From: Ligula intestinalis
Lineage: Eukaryota > Platyhelminthes > Cestoda > Diphyllobothriidea > Diphyllobothriidae
Direction: 5' to 3'
Length of the DNA: 64,000 bases
Assembly (NCBI GenBank): GCA_036362985.1
Contig: JAYGXS010000008.1
Location: 13,972,447-14,036,446, forward strand
Shown one piece after another: positions 1-9,769 of this stretch. The notes below the pieces were generated by a model. It saw only the letters and a program-made list of their open reading frames with translations. It had not been told where the DNA came from and did no database searches. Position 1 is the first letter of the stretch, and every line of letters begins with the position of its first letter. A program made the position numbers and the translations under genes.

Positions 1-299
1 TATAATTAGTCTACTTCTGGGAAGGGGGTGTTTTTACGCCCATGTAATGATATTAAACAGCTGTAATTTCTTGACACAACTTAAAAAAAGACATTGAATA
101 AGCACATGCTTTTAACTGCAAATGACTGTTCTTATTTACTATTCTGCTACTTTTTATTTCATATTGGCGACTCTGAACGTTAATTGCGCTTTCAATTGCA
201 TAGACCCGCCAACAATTCCCACGCGGATTCGTTCTCTTTATTTCAGTGACTGCAATTTTGTCAGCCGTTTCGATGGACGAATTCACACGGGGTTATCTG

Positions 300-1027
300 A
301 GGAGGGCCTTGGTGGTGGGAAGCCAAGCCAACATCTCAGGCGCCTGAAGAAGCTAGCTGAGGGACAAAAGCTGGTCGGCATCATGTTCAAGCAGTTTTCC
401 TTTAGCGGCTGCCCCCTCCTCAGAGCACGCTTGCCCTGCACTCAACCTCCCTTTCTCGTCAGTTCAAACGCTGACTCAGACAGCTGACCGGATACTCGAG
501 TATTATCAATCCTCCGCCTAGGTAAATGTTTTTACTCGAGCCATAACGACACCCAACATCGCAGACGCCCCGATGTCCTCACTCTCGAAGTTTCCCAGCT
601 CCAAGCTGCTCATGTCTACACCGGTGTAGTCATTCGACTATTCGTCGCCCGAGATCTTCCACTCCAAGCTAACCTACAACTGATGGTTTCTGTTGGTATC
701 ACCGCAATTAGGGTTCCAATGGCCATCGCTCTCACTCTCCATGAAAGTACAAGATGCTTTCGTCGAAAACCTTTTCCGCCGACCAGTAAAGCCGACGAAC
801 GTGGTCGATTTATCCTCTCCCAGTTGCTTTCTTCACATTTATGACAAAATTTCTTGTCATAATTTTCTTATGGACATGGAAGCCGAACTTAGTATAATCC
901 CGCACAATTTGATGGATCGTAATTCTCCCAGTTCTTTCTTCCGATTTAAATAGCTAATTGTACTCCTATTAAAACTTTTGGTCAACGATTACTAACTCTA
1001 GATTTTGGTCTGCGACGTTCATTTTGT
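300..1027 (+). pseudogene. Gypsy-type LTR retrotransposon remnant (gag to protease)
   Basis: The segment at about 300-490 reads as a Gypsy-like gag piece, with the motif GKPSQHLRRLKKLAEGQ resembling the conserved GKPSQLLRRMRxLAG of flatworm and insect Gypsy gags. At 864-902 a retropepsin-like stretch FLMDMEAELSIIP corresponds to the family's FLVDTGAxxSVIP; the catalytic Asp-Thr-Gly has become Asp-Met-Glu, so it cannot be active. In another frame (956-1027) the sequence CTPIKTFGQRLLTLDFGLRR continues the usual post-protease region. Stops and at least two frame changes separate the pieces. No LTRs or reverse transcriptase were seen nearby. The family call rests on motif recognition only. Confidence 0.6.
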
Positions 1028-1477
1028 TTGCCACACCACATGTCCCTCTAGACTGTCACGGAAAACAGTTGCGGTAGGGAAGATAGTCTAATTTAATTGG
1101 ATCGAAAATTCGTTGCACGCTATCCCCGAACTCATGCGCAATCGACCACTAGACGAATGCGGCAGTGTGAACCTTGAGATGAACGCTGTTATAACAGTTT
1201 TCGTATGGACTGTTCAATCCACTGTTTGACTTTATATACATGCTAAGGATTACTTAAAGGATGCGACTTTAGAAACCACTAGCAATAAATGTTCTATGTT
1301 CCAAACGTCTGTGAGCATACGACTAAGTGTGAGGGTACGAGTAAAGGTTAGCTCTGGGGTAAGTTGGTGTAAAGTTTATAGTAAGGGTTAGGTTAGAGTG
1401 AGGTTGAAGACTAGGGTTGCGATTACAGTAACGGGCTAGGGTTAAGGCAATAGGAGTGAATATGCGAGTTTTAGGAA

Positions 1478-2113
1478 GCAGTTTAGAAGAAAAAGATGCC
1501 ATCACTGGAACAAAAGTTTTATTTTCCTGACGTTTTGTATTCTGTTGAGAATCCTTACTTATAGGTAATGGTAGGATAGTCAGAGCCATGTGCAGATAGG
1601 GTTCAAATATGCACAGATTTCATGGTATTTATAGTTTGTAGTGGTCGTCCGCGTGCGTACGATAATTATTCGTTCCTGAAACCACTGCTTGGGGTCTTAT
1701 TTGATGCGGTGATGGCTTGATACTTCGCGTTTGACTCATTAATTGTCACCGGCTTGTTGAATGCACGACAATTATTTTCGATGTCGTCAGAGTTGTTTGT
1801 GGGCCCGGCCCTTCCCACGTGACAAGGAAATCGCAGCAATAAATGAGTCAAACGCGAAGTATCAAGCCATCACCGCATTAAATAAGACCCCAAGCAGTGG
1901 TTACAGGAACGGGTAATTAAAGTAGGCACGCAGATGACCGCTACGAACTATACATACATACCATGCAATCTGTGCATGTTTACCCCTATCTGCGCACGAA
2001 TCCGACTATTCTACAATTACCTATGATTGAGGATTCCCGAGGGAATCCGAAACGTCAGGAAAATAAAACTCTTGCTTTAGTGATCGCATCTTCTTTTTCT
2101 GCTAGTGTTGGGG
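1478..2113. repeat. Long inverted repeat, PLE pseudo-LTR pair
   Basis: The left arm (about 1478-1740) is the reverse complement of the right arm (about 1842-2113). The inner 70 bp (1671-1740 versus 1842-1911) differ at only two positions; the outer parts are more diverged. Each arm carries a GAAAC-GUC-AGG block (2049-2059 on plus, its mirror at about 1533-1545) followed by the shared tail AAAATAAAACT. In the right arm this block is preceded by a perfect 8-bp stem, GGATTCCC/GGGAATCC (2031-2048), as in a hammerhead stem II, but the upstream core (CTATGATTGA) is degenerate. It lies just 3' of a minus-strand PLE and is probably its terminal repeat. Confidence 0.7.
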
Positions 2114-2432
2114 TTTGGACACGGAAATACTTACCCTTCCTGGAGTTATTATCAGAGCAAACCTCACTGTCCTGTTAATCGAGTCACATAAATGTCATAA
2201 ATGCTGCCACTGACCGATTACCCTGCTCAGACAAAGTCTCAACAGAGTATATGGGGTGGCAGGTCATTGTGCGTGTTGACGTAATGCAGGCCTGACTCAA
2301 ATAGCTCGCGACTCATGCGGTTTTTACCTTTTGTGAGAATGTCGGCTTCACTAAACTCGAAAAGACGGTCACGTGAACTGTAAGCTGAGAGCTGTCTAGA
2401 TGCGATCGTTAGAGCATGATGCTTTTTGACCT

Positions 2433-2466
2433 GACGTTTCGGAGTCTCTCTCGAACCCATCGTTAA
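2433..2466 (-). ncRNA. Degenerate hammerhead-like motif at PLE 3' end
   Basis: On the minus strand a GAAACGTC block (2440 to 2433), followed by AGG, is preceded by a short imperfect stem and the sequence TAACGATGGG. This aligns with CTGANGATGG in the better-preserved copies at 9736-9769, 10542-10575 and 45536-45570. The 5' catalytic core is mutated, so an inactive relic is likely. It sits between the PLE coding remnant (2640-3475) and the inverted repeat at 1478-2113, where a PLE 3' end is expected. Confidence 0.35.
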
Positions 2467-2639
2467 AGGCAGTTGCCAAAAAGTTTATTCTGGAACACAA
2501 CTGGCGCAGTACCAGGTGGCCAATCAACCACATGCCTACTGTAGTTTTAAGTCTTCGCGTCCATCGCTGGGTTGTTGAAGTTGAACTGATGATTGATTTT
2601 TTAATCCATACCCGAGGCATTAATTGCCGAGATACCATC

Positions 2640-3475
2640 GCCGTTGTCGGTTCGTGGCGCGAGGTTATTACACTTTTCAATCGACTGCTGTTCAACGAAC
2701 CAAGACTCAAGCAGTTCAACGTCCATGCCATTGTCAGCTAGTGCAAGAATTTCGGCCTCGTCATACTTGATAAAGTCTGATTAGGTCCCGTCGCATGAGC
2801 CCCTATCTGAGAGTTAGCGTCCTTCCTCCTCCCTGCTACAGCAAACTTTAACAGGTTCAGTAAACAACTCCGGGTGTTTCCTGGCGTGGTAGCGGGTCTT
2901 TCATACTCGTTGTTGGCCCCTGATAGTTGCTTTTGGTCGGTGTACTCCCCAAGTTCGAGCAAGGTGGAACGTTGGCCAGCGGCTTCCGATACGTTCTTTA
3001 AGTACAGTAGCGCTCGCCATAATGTGGAGCTGGTACTTTTGCGATCTCCCGCCTTGGTTGCGAATGCAACTATGGACGAAGTTGCGTGGCAAGCCGTTTG
3101 CCATGAGCAACCGTCGAAGCACCGAAATGCGGCAATTTCTTCGGTCACGTCCCGTTGACCTAGCGCTCGTAGGCATGTGTGTGTGTGCAGACAATCTGAT
3201 GGTTGCACCCCATTTGTCGCTATCCTGAATACTTTGTGGCAGACGACGTCAGCTGTTTCTTTCTTCATCCTCCTCCGTCGTAAATCGCATGTTCGGCTAG
3301 ATGCCGTTTAGGTGTTCTTTGAAAGCCAACATCGGATCCCGTTCGATGATGCCGAAAATGTCGTCCACATATCGGGTCCAGAATATCGGTCTTTGGTGTC
3401 GGAACACGAGTGACCGATAGACATTGCAGGACATGCTTATGGAGAAGCTCCGAGATCGATGAACCCATTGACATG
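2640..3475 (-). pseudogene. Penelope-like element, RT and GIY-YIG remnant
   Basis: Reading the minus strand from 3475, the motif MSMGSSISELL matches the PLE reverse transcriptase block MPMGSSISGLIAE. After frame changes, LMANGLPRNFVHSCIR (family: RANGYPRNFVxRCIR) and LYLKNVSEAAGQ (family: LPYIKNVSEAxGR) follow in order. Near 2640-2720 the stretch ELLESWFVEQQSIEKCNN resembles the C-terminal tail of the GIY-YIG endonuclease domain. Several frameshifts and stops are present and the GIY-YIG core itself is not readable. The element is an inactive PLE whose 3' end points toward 2433 and 1478. Confidence 0.75.
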
Positions 3476-3924
3476 CCTTTAACCTGCTCGTAGGTTATTT
3501 AGATATCACAGATAGCTCGTCAACGCACATCTTGAAGAAACTTAAATGGTACCTCTTTTCTGCTAAATGACGTTATACTATTATGTAAACTTGAATTAAA
3601 TCCTTCAGAAGAAACCTCTTTATGCTCTTTGTAAAATAGGGTACATATTTTTAAGTTGAAACTGACCAGGTACTGTGAAACGACCGTGTTTTATTTACAA
3701 ACTGCAAACAGAAACTCAGTAGTATATAAATTAGTAATTAGGCGCGAAGTTAGTGTTAGAATAGCAAATGAGCCAGACGCTAGCGTGTCCAATAGTGTCA
3801 TGAAAACATATCCATGTAAGTTATTACTTCTTGTAATATTACTGACAAGAACCTGGAGTTGATATATGAGAACGAGATAGAGAGGAAGAAACACTTTTCA
3901 TGGGAGTATTCCGGCATAGACACT

Positions 3925-4115
3925 TGGCATACCGTGATAGAACTATTTCGGGCTTTTGGCCCTCATCAGCCACAGGCAGCCAACTCTAGTGTAGCAGCTG
4001 AAATTGCCGCCGCACCCGAGTTTTGAACTCGCGCCTCGTCGGTCAGGGGCAGACGTCCTAACCATTGACCCATCGAGCTCGGTGCCTAGCCGGTTGTAGA
4101 TCGGGAGTCTATATT
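3925..4115 (-). repeat. tRNA-derived SINE with hammerhead-like 3' part
   Basis: Read on the minus strand, 4050-3990 forms a tRNA-like head. Its A-box-like part is TGGGTCAATGGTTAGGACG and its B-box-like part is GAGTTCAAAACTC, suggesting an internal RNA polymerase III promoter. Downstream is the element-specific body with a canonical-looking hammerhead core (see 3936-3969). The same head and body recur at least eight times in the window. The 5' flank ACCGGTTGTAGATCGGGAGTC is shared with the copies near 13.4 and 28.3 kb. The SINE abuts the palindromic element that starts at 4124. Confidence 0.8.
3936..3969 (-). ncRNA. Hammerhead ribozyme-like core in SINE
   Basis: The minus strand reads CTGATGA (3969-3963), then GGGC-CAAAA-GCCC, then GAAA (3949-3946). 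That is the invariant hammerhead core around a perfect 4-bp stem II. A following ATAG-TT-CTAT helix could be stem III, ending in U-C, which satisfies the NUH cleavage rule. The stem III loop is only two bases and a good stem I is not obvious, so activity in this copy is uncertain. Related cores lie at 6607-6631, 31538-31577 and 56400-56438. Confidence 0.5.
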
Positions 4116-4123
4116 ATTTGTTT

Positions 4124-4421
4124 TGGAGGGCGATTTTGCTGAAATTTTTGAAATATATTTTCAAATAAAGCGTTTCTTATTTGCTTTTGCATCGATCCAT
4201 TCCTCAGGATGTGCCCATCCTGGGATAATGCTTTTGCGAGTCGGATCAGTTGGCTAGTAACATATCAATTACTAGAAGCTTTGTGGAACAATCGATTGAT
4301 CTGACTCGCAAAAGCATTATCCCAGGATGAGCAAATCCTGAGGAACAGATCGATGCAAAATCAAATAAGAAACGCTTTATTTGAAAATATATTTCAAAAA
4401 TTTCAGCAAAATCGCCCTCCA
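4124..4421. mobile_element. Palindromic MITE / fold-back element
   Basis: Arms 4124-4249 and about 4299-4421 are near-perfect reverse complements, beginning TGGAGGGCGATTTTGCTGAA and ending with its complement, separated by about 50 bp. The whole unit is just under 300 bp with no coding potential, as expected of a miniature inverted-repeat element mobilised in trans. No clear target-site duplication is visible (left flank TTGTTT, right flank TTCATT). It is inserted immediately beside the SINE at 3925-4115. Confidence 0.75.
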
Positions 4422-5239
4422 TTCATTGTGAATAAAATAAAACACACAAGCTACATAACACCGGCAGATGACTAGCTATGCGTAATGGCCGAACACTGTA
4501 ATTTCCAACGTCATGAATAATCTTCCTTGAATGAATCAAAACATCAAAGCAAAGGTGGACCTCTTTTAGCATTTTGCTAGCGTCGTGCACTCATGTGCTC
4601 ATTTTTGTTATTTGAATCAACAAGTAGGGATGAAACTCGGTGTATCATGGGCGAAATATTCCTACCCAGGTTTATGACAACAGAGAGCAACCAAATATGG
4701 TTGACTTTCAAAAGATAACAAAAGGCGAACGCTGGGTAACCCAATGCTGATCAAAACTCTGCATTATGTATCTTACACCGTCACCAGATCGATTTTTATC
4801 TACTACCTATGGTCTCAGTGAGGCAAATGTTTTCGAAAGAACGACTTTATATTAGAAGTAATGTGTTCATTTGCAGTTTTCTTCAGCTAAAGGCCCCCAG
4901 ACTACTCGCTGTTCCCTTCTACAGTCACGATCCAGGTCAATACATTGCGTAACCTCCAAAATTAAGCCTTTACAATCAAAATCAGGAACACGTCGAAGAT
5001 AGGCCAAGCTCATTCCTTTCGTCCAAGTAACTGTCCAGTCAGCGAAACCTGGTCGAGGGCACGTTAAGCCATGCAGGTAGATAGTCGAAGTGGTGTCTGC
5101 TGTCCTGTTGCTGATATTCAACGGCATCGCTCATTGGTTGACGGTGAGGGCGTGCAAACACTGGCTGGCCGGAAAGTGGACCACACTACTTAAAGGCCCC
5201 ACTAGACACAGTAAGAATAAAAAACACAGGCGTAAAAGA
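4422..5239. other. Non-coding stretch upstream of the receptor gene
   Basis: No transposon or exon is recognised here. The receptor reading frame stays open upstream of its Met from 5081, just after an in-frame TAG at 5078-5080. A splice-acceptor-like CAGGTAG lies at 5074-5080, so an upstream non-coding or short coding exon cannot be excluded. An antisense open stretch (5127 to 4867) was considered and not accepted. Confidence 0.5.
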
Positions 5240-6298
5240 ATGCTTGACAGCCTGGCGTCAAAAACCTTCTGGAAGTGCATTAACCGCACAAACTGGCCAG
5301 ATTTTATTGACATTGGCGACTTCATCTTCGATGCCACAGGCATCCTGTTCACCACCCTGGCACTGATCCTACTCTCCAAAAAGCACGCCGGCCCCAGGAT
5401 TAGTCTTATCCTACTACGTGGCATGCTTGCCTGCCTGCTGCTCTCATGCATTGTGAACTCTTTGAATGACGCCTATCCCAATCTTATACGAACACCGAGT
5501 TGGCATTTCAATCGTCTAATCTGTCTTTTCTGGTACAGCCGTTTCTTCTACTGGATCTTCAGCGTTATGGGGGATCTCTTTTTGATGCTCTTTGCGGTTG
5601 ACCGCATAATAACGCTGGCGCAGATGGACCACTTGCGAATAACGCTGCCTGAATATCGCACCTACACCTATGTGGCATTTGCCGTGGTTTGGGCCCTGCT
5701 TCTCTCGCTCCCTCAGCTGCTGAAAGTGAATCTGCAGGGCGACCAATGTGAGTGTGCCCCTAGCCAAGTTACTATCCCCTTCCTCTCGCTCGTGTATGCC
5801 CACGTATTCCTCTGGTTCAGTCTTTTGGTGTTTCAGAGTAGCCTCTTTATTTTCATTTCTGCCCAGCTAATTCGCTGGAAACTGCATAGACTGCCAGCCA
5901 ATCACACCTGGCGCACGGAGGATGACCTTAAAGGACTGACCTTGAAACAGCCAGTAAGAAAGCACCAGCCGAAGCAAAAGATGGGCAAAAATGCTAGCGG
6001 CACCCTTCGTAGGGGAAAAATCCTCAAATGGTCATCTGCCTCTCTCTGTATTGTGCCTCTGACGCTTAGCTATGTTCTCTGCAACGTCTATGACTCGACT
6101 TATCAGTTTGTCAGCGCGGTTGGGTGGAAAGCCTACACCATCGGCAGCCGAGACGAGAGGTTTGGAGGGTTGTTGATCTTGATCCACTCAACGACAGTAC
6201 CGCTCATCCTTTTCTTCTTTATCCCTTCACTGCGAGCTTTCTTGAAACGACTGGTAAAGAAGTGTTTCAGGAAGAAGTCCGAGTCTGGAACATCATAG
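5240..6298 (+). CDS. Rhodopsin-like GPCR, flatworm orphan type
   Basis: The single uninterrupted frame encodes 352 residues with seven hydrophobic segments: about 22-46, 53-74, 92-127, 142-162, 177-212, 262-283 and 308-332. ATG 5240 is preferred because it has A at -3 and gives a short extracellular N-terminus with a glycosylation site (NRT, residues 15-17). Class A traits are Cys95 before TM3 with Cys170/Cys172 in loop 2 (likely disulfide), DRI at 121-123 in place of DRY, and a Trp151...Pro158 pair in TM4. TM7 lacks NPxxY. The third cytoplasmic loop (about 213-261) is long and very basic, fitting G-protein coupling at the plasma membrane. The ligand is unknown. It resembles divergent platyhelminth-specific receptors and appears intronless over this span. 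Confidence 0.72.
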   Translation: MLDSLASKTFWKCINRTNWPDFIDIGDFIFDATGILFTTLALILLSKKHAGPRISLILLRGMLACLLLSCIVNSLNDAYPNLIRTPSWHFNRLICLFWYSRFFYWIFSVMGDLFLMLFAVDRIITLAQMDHLRITLPEYRTYTYVAFAVVWALLLSLPQLLKVNLQGDQCECAPSQVTIPFLSLVYAHVFLWFSLLVFQSSLFIFISAQLIRWKLHRLPANHTWRTEDDLKGLTLKQPVRKHQPKQKMGKNASGTLRRGKILKWSSASLCIVPLTLSYVLCNVYDSTYQFVSAVGWKAYTIGSRDERFGGLLILIHSTTVPLILFFFIPSLRAFLKRLVKKCFRKKSESGTS

Positions 6299-6485
6299 CC
6301 ATGCACGGAGGAACAACAGCTTACTATTTCATGCTTGTCAGGTTACTTATGTGTGTGTGTTTATAAATTGTGGTTTTAAGTGGTGTTTTTTCCTCAATCG
6401 GGTTAATATCATCGGTTGTCCATTTTTTCAGGTTTAAGAACATCACCCGTAAGATAAGGGAAACTGGAGGGGTTATTTCCCGCTC

Positions 6486-6690
6486 GGCAGCTCTCATAAG
6501 CCAGTCATACCCAAGCCTATTTGATGCACTATCTGATACATGAGCCCAAAACCTGTCGGTTAGAAGTCTAACACTTTAGCCGTTGAGCTGCGGGCCCGTT
6601 GGCTGACTGATGATGATCAATGAGCCAGAAATGGCCATTCGAGTATCTACCTGGTGTTTGTCAGTTATGTTCCTTTGCATACGCTGAAAG
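6486..6690. repeat. Head-to-head SINE pair
   Basis: About 6486-6600 is a minus-strand copy of the tRNA-SINE (reverse complement contains a GCTCAACGGCTAAAG-type A-box region). From about 6600 a plus-strand piece of the same family's 3' body follows, with CTGATGA (6607-6613), a short stem, GAAA (6628-6631) and TGGCCATTC. The minus-then-plus order is the same as at 30.6-31.0 and 31.2-31.6 kb. Confidence 0.65.
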
Positions 6691-7157
6691 CTGCTGTGCG
6701 GCTGCTGACGAGGCTGGACAGTTAGTGTTGTACTGGCTTCGCCAAGCTAGATTTGTGCCACCCAGCCTCTTCGTGTCAGTTTAGCAAGGTGAAAAATGGA
6801 CAAGGTCGTAAGGAATGGAAGCCATTTGTTGTGTCCCCTCTACGGGGACTATATGATATGGAAGATTATAGATGCGACCGATCCGACTGTGCCATCATTT
6901 GCCTAGGGGTTCGATTGGCCATCTAACACCTTTGTCCTTGCTGCATTGGGTGACCTCCAGGGGCGCGTATGGGCGTGCGCGACCTTTGCATGTGAGCGGA
7001 CCGACAGCGTGACCTGAGAGTTCGTTCGGGCCGCTCGTTAGAAATAATCCTAACAGTAAACACCAAGGCAGTACAGGTCGAGTCGGTTCCGGCAGAGATC
7101 AGTGAGTGTTCATCAAAACGTGTTTCCAATACAAGCTTACATGCGTGTCCCAGAAAG
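6691..7157. other. No gene recognised
   Basis: I see no exon, domain remnant or strong repeat here. The sequence leads into the palindrome at 7158 and may be older, unreadable PLE sequence. Confidence 0.4.
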
Positions 7158-7382
7158 TAATTGAGAAGAAAACGACTCAATCGTTTGGAAAATACATTAA
7201 GTCGCCTGACGTTTCGCCATCCGTCGTAGATTCATAATTACAGACATTAGCAGGAAACAGTAGCAGAAATGGGTCTGCTACTGTTTCCTGCTAATGTCTT
7301 TGGTGAAAGATATGCGACGGATTTCGAAACGTCAGGGGAATAAAAGTATTGTCCAGCGCTCGAGTCGTTTTCTTCTCAATAA
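7158..7382. repeat. Tight palindrome carrying PLE-type hammerhead relics
   Basis: Arms of about 110 bp (7158-7267 and 7274-7382) are separated by only 6 bp. The central 26 bp of each arm (7242-7267 and 7274-7299) are perfectly complementary. Each arm contains CGACGGAT followed by CGAAACGTCAGG (plus at 7315-7343, minus at about 7229-7207), the block found at PLE ends elsewhere in the window. The adjoining AATAAAA tail and the TCGTTTTCTTCTCAATAA segment are shared by both arms. The 5' hammerhead core is degenerate in both. Confidence 0.75.
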
Positions 7383-9667
7383 CTGTTTCGTCGTATTGCG
7401 TAGACTAGACTCAGGTCAGCTCAGTAGCGAATTCGCAAACTTGTTTCTAGGAAAACTTCGCCCAGCCGACGTCTAAGGTGGTACGTGAATGAAAACAATG
7501 AAAAAGTGACTTTGGCGCCGTGTAAATCTGCATTCCTATGGACTAATATTGCCTTAAGTTACACTTTGTGACTGCTAAACTGCCATTCGACTTACCATCA
7601 CGAGAATAAAACACAAACTAATCAGTTGAGAGGGAAAAAACATATGCTCTATCTTGAAGTTAGCCTCTAATATCGTCAGCAAAAATGGCTTCATTCACTG
7701 AGACTAGATGATAAATTAGAAAAATACGAAAGAACTGAAATCTTTCCTTAAAATTCATCTGTATTTCCGTTTCTTTACGCACGTGCTAGGATTGGCTGTA
7801 CAGAGTGGTGATGTACCGATGTACGGCAGCAAATATGTCAGAAGCCTCGGCGCATAGCACGAAAAGATTCCACAGCCATTAATTTTAAAGTCGTGCTGAA
7901 TTATAATATTGGCATGCAAAGTATAAGAAACATTGGCAGCTGAAGCGAGAATTCTGGGGGATACGTTTTAAAATCAATCCGCCTTTTTTAAGCAAGCCTG
8001 GAAACATAACCGTAGGATATTAGAGAACGGGGGGGGAAGGGGAGAATGGAGGCATCTAAAAATCGCCAGATTAGAACTTTTGTGTTATGAACGTAGCCGA
8101 TGGATAAAATATAAGAATTGATAAAAATTGAACGAAGAGGATTTAATTTAAAAATTTAATGAAAGATTTGACACCAGAGTAACACTAAGTTACCGGAAAA
8201 ATAAAACCTCATTAGGCAGGATAGGTATCAGTAGGAACGTGGATAAAACTTGCATTTAGCAGTCTAAATCAGCGTCATCGTGTACCAGTGTGTTGATTTG
8301 GCCAATGATACGCTTAAGATTCCGCCAAAGTTCAGCCGAAAGGATAGGAACTGAATAGGTTGAAGAAAAATGAGAACAAGAGCAAACACAAGAACAAGAA
8401 GAAAAAAGAAAAAGATGACTACCAAATGGGTTGTGAAGTACGAAAATCTGCCTTTTTTAAGGATGTTAAGATCCTTGATTGTGTCATGTAGAACTAGTTT
8501 GTGAAGAAGTTACTTCTTGCGTATTACACATTTTAGGTAGGGAGAATTAATCCTGTCAGGAATAATCAAATGGTGCCCAGAACACAGCATATGTTAACAA
8601 TTTCATTTTTACAGTTGTAAGGTATCTAGAAAACGATTCGACGTTTGCGTGTTCGAAAAAGCCAGGAATATTCGCAGTGGTGCATTTTGTAAGCAAGGAA
8701 ATGGTTGTAGAAATCAAATAAGACCACCTGTCTATTAAAAGATAGACAAAGCAAAACAAACGCTGACAGATCGATAGAAGTGAAGGCCATCAGGACGCTG
8801 TCTAATAAATTAATGCACGGAGAGGTGCCCCGTCATTCAGAGACAAGCGCTGGGCAGAAAAATCATCCTGAGATGGGAAACCTGAAGGTAGAGAACCGCC
8901 TGGAGACAGCTCTCATACATCAGGCTTGACTGTGCAACGGGGTTCCCAGATTGCCCATCCCAGTTTATTTTTGGCATTAAAGGAGGAGATGAGAAGGTAA
9001 CAACTTCAGTGCCAGCCATCTATTTTAAACTGCGCCATCGACTGAAAAGCGACTGAAAAAAACGTTTTGAAGCGAGCGCAGTTGGTGGCATGGTCGGCTT
9101 ATAAACAGCCCCGGAGCGTATGACTACAAGTTACCTGCTTGAAACTCAGAAAGCGGCAACGGTTTCTAATGCAGGCTTTTCTTACCTTTCAATCAAAGCG
9201 CAGGCCTTTTTAATTGTGTTTTCACGGCAAAACGAAATTGTCACCACAGGTGGGAATGTGTATTTACACATGTCTGTTTCCCTCAACGAGGACACAAAAT
9301 GCTGTTTTTGCATTGGTAGAAACCTAAACTCAAGGAAACTATTTAAACACAGTGAAGAGATTACTTATGCAACGGATGGCTAAGCCTACAAGGTTTACAG
9401 GAGTATAAAAACGATAAAGAAGGCTGTAAGAACTAGCTAAAGAGTTTCTCGTGTAATGCAGTGCTGCGTTTCGCCACCTGAATAGACGCACCCGAGGTTA
9501 GAAGTTATGTCAAATGACAGTCAGTCAGTATATATTCTTTGTATGTCAAGCAACAGTCAGGATAACTCGGTATGAAGTGGTTCTACAGAAAGAAATAGTA
9601 AAATTAACAGTGCGCAATAGATAGAAAATTAATATGCGAAAAAATTTCAAGGTCCAGATAAAATATT
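7383..9667. other. Gene-free stretch
   Basis: No coding region or recognisable mobile element was found over about 2.3 kb. Short open frames near 8.6, 8.9 and 9.1-9.4 kb encode nothing I recognise and lack supporting splice structure. A G-rich run lies at about 8029-8045. The sequence is AT-rich and probably intergenic. Confidence 0.4.
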
Positions 9668-9735
9668 CCTTACATTATCCCCGGAAGAGGAAGAAGAAGT
9701 AGAGACAATTTCTGGGACCAAAGTGTATTCTGGCT

Positions 9736-9769
9736 GACATTTCAAAAGCTCGCTCGCTTCCATCCTCAG
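9736..9769 (-). ncRNA. Hammerhead ribozyme-like core, left pseudo-LTR arm
   Basis: The minus strand reads CTGAGGA (9769-9763), a stem-loop of the form GGAAGC-GAGCGA-GCTTTT, then GAAATGTC (9743-9736). It fits the CUGANGA...GAAA hammerhead consensus, with a minimal stem III as described for PLE hammerheads; the usual GAAACGUC is GAAAUGUC here. It is the mirror copy of the core at 10542-10575. Confidence 0.5.

Noticed and set aside
2738..3268. 176-codon minus-strand open frame as a host gene
   Set aside because: Parts of it (LKNVSEAAGQ and neighbours in other frames) match PLE reverse transcriptase, so it is element debris.
5090..5239. Extension of the receptor upstream to a GTG at 5090
   Set aside because: Eukaryotic starts are ATG. 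The extension would add a very basic segment and a hydrophobic stretch before TM1, whereas ATG 5240 gives a typical glycosylated N-terminus. An upstream exon is still possible.
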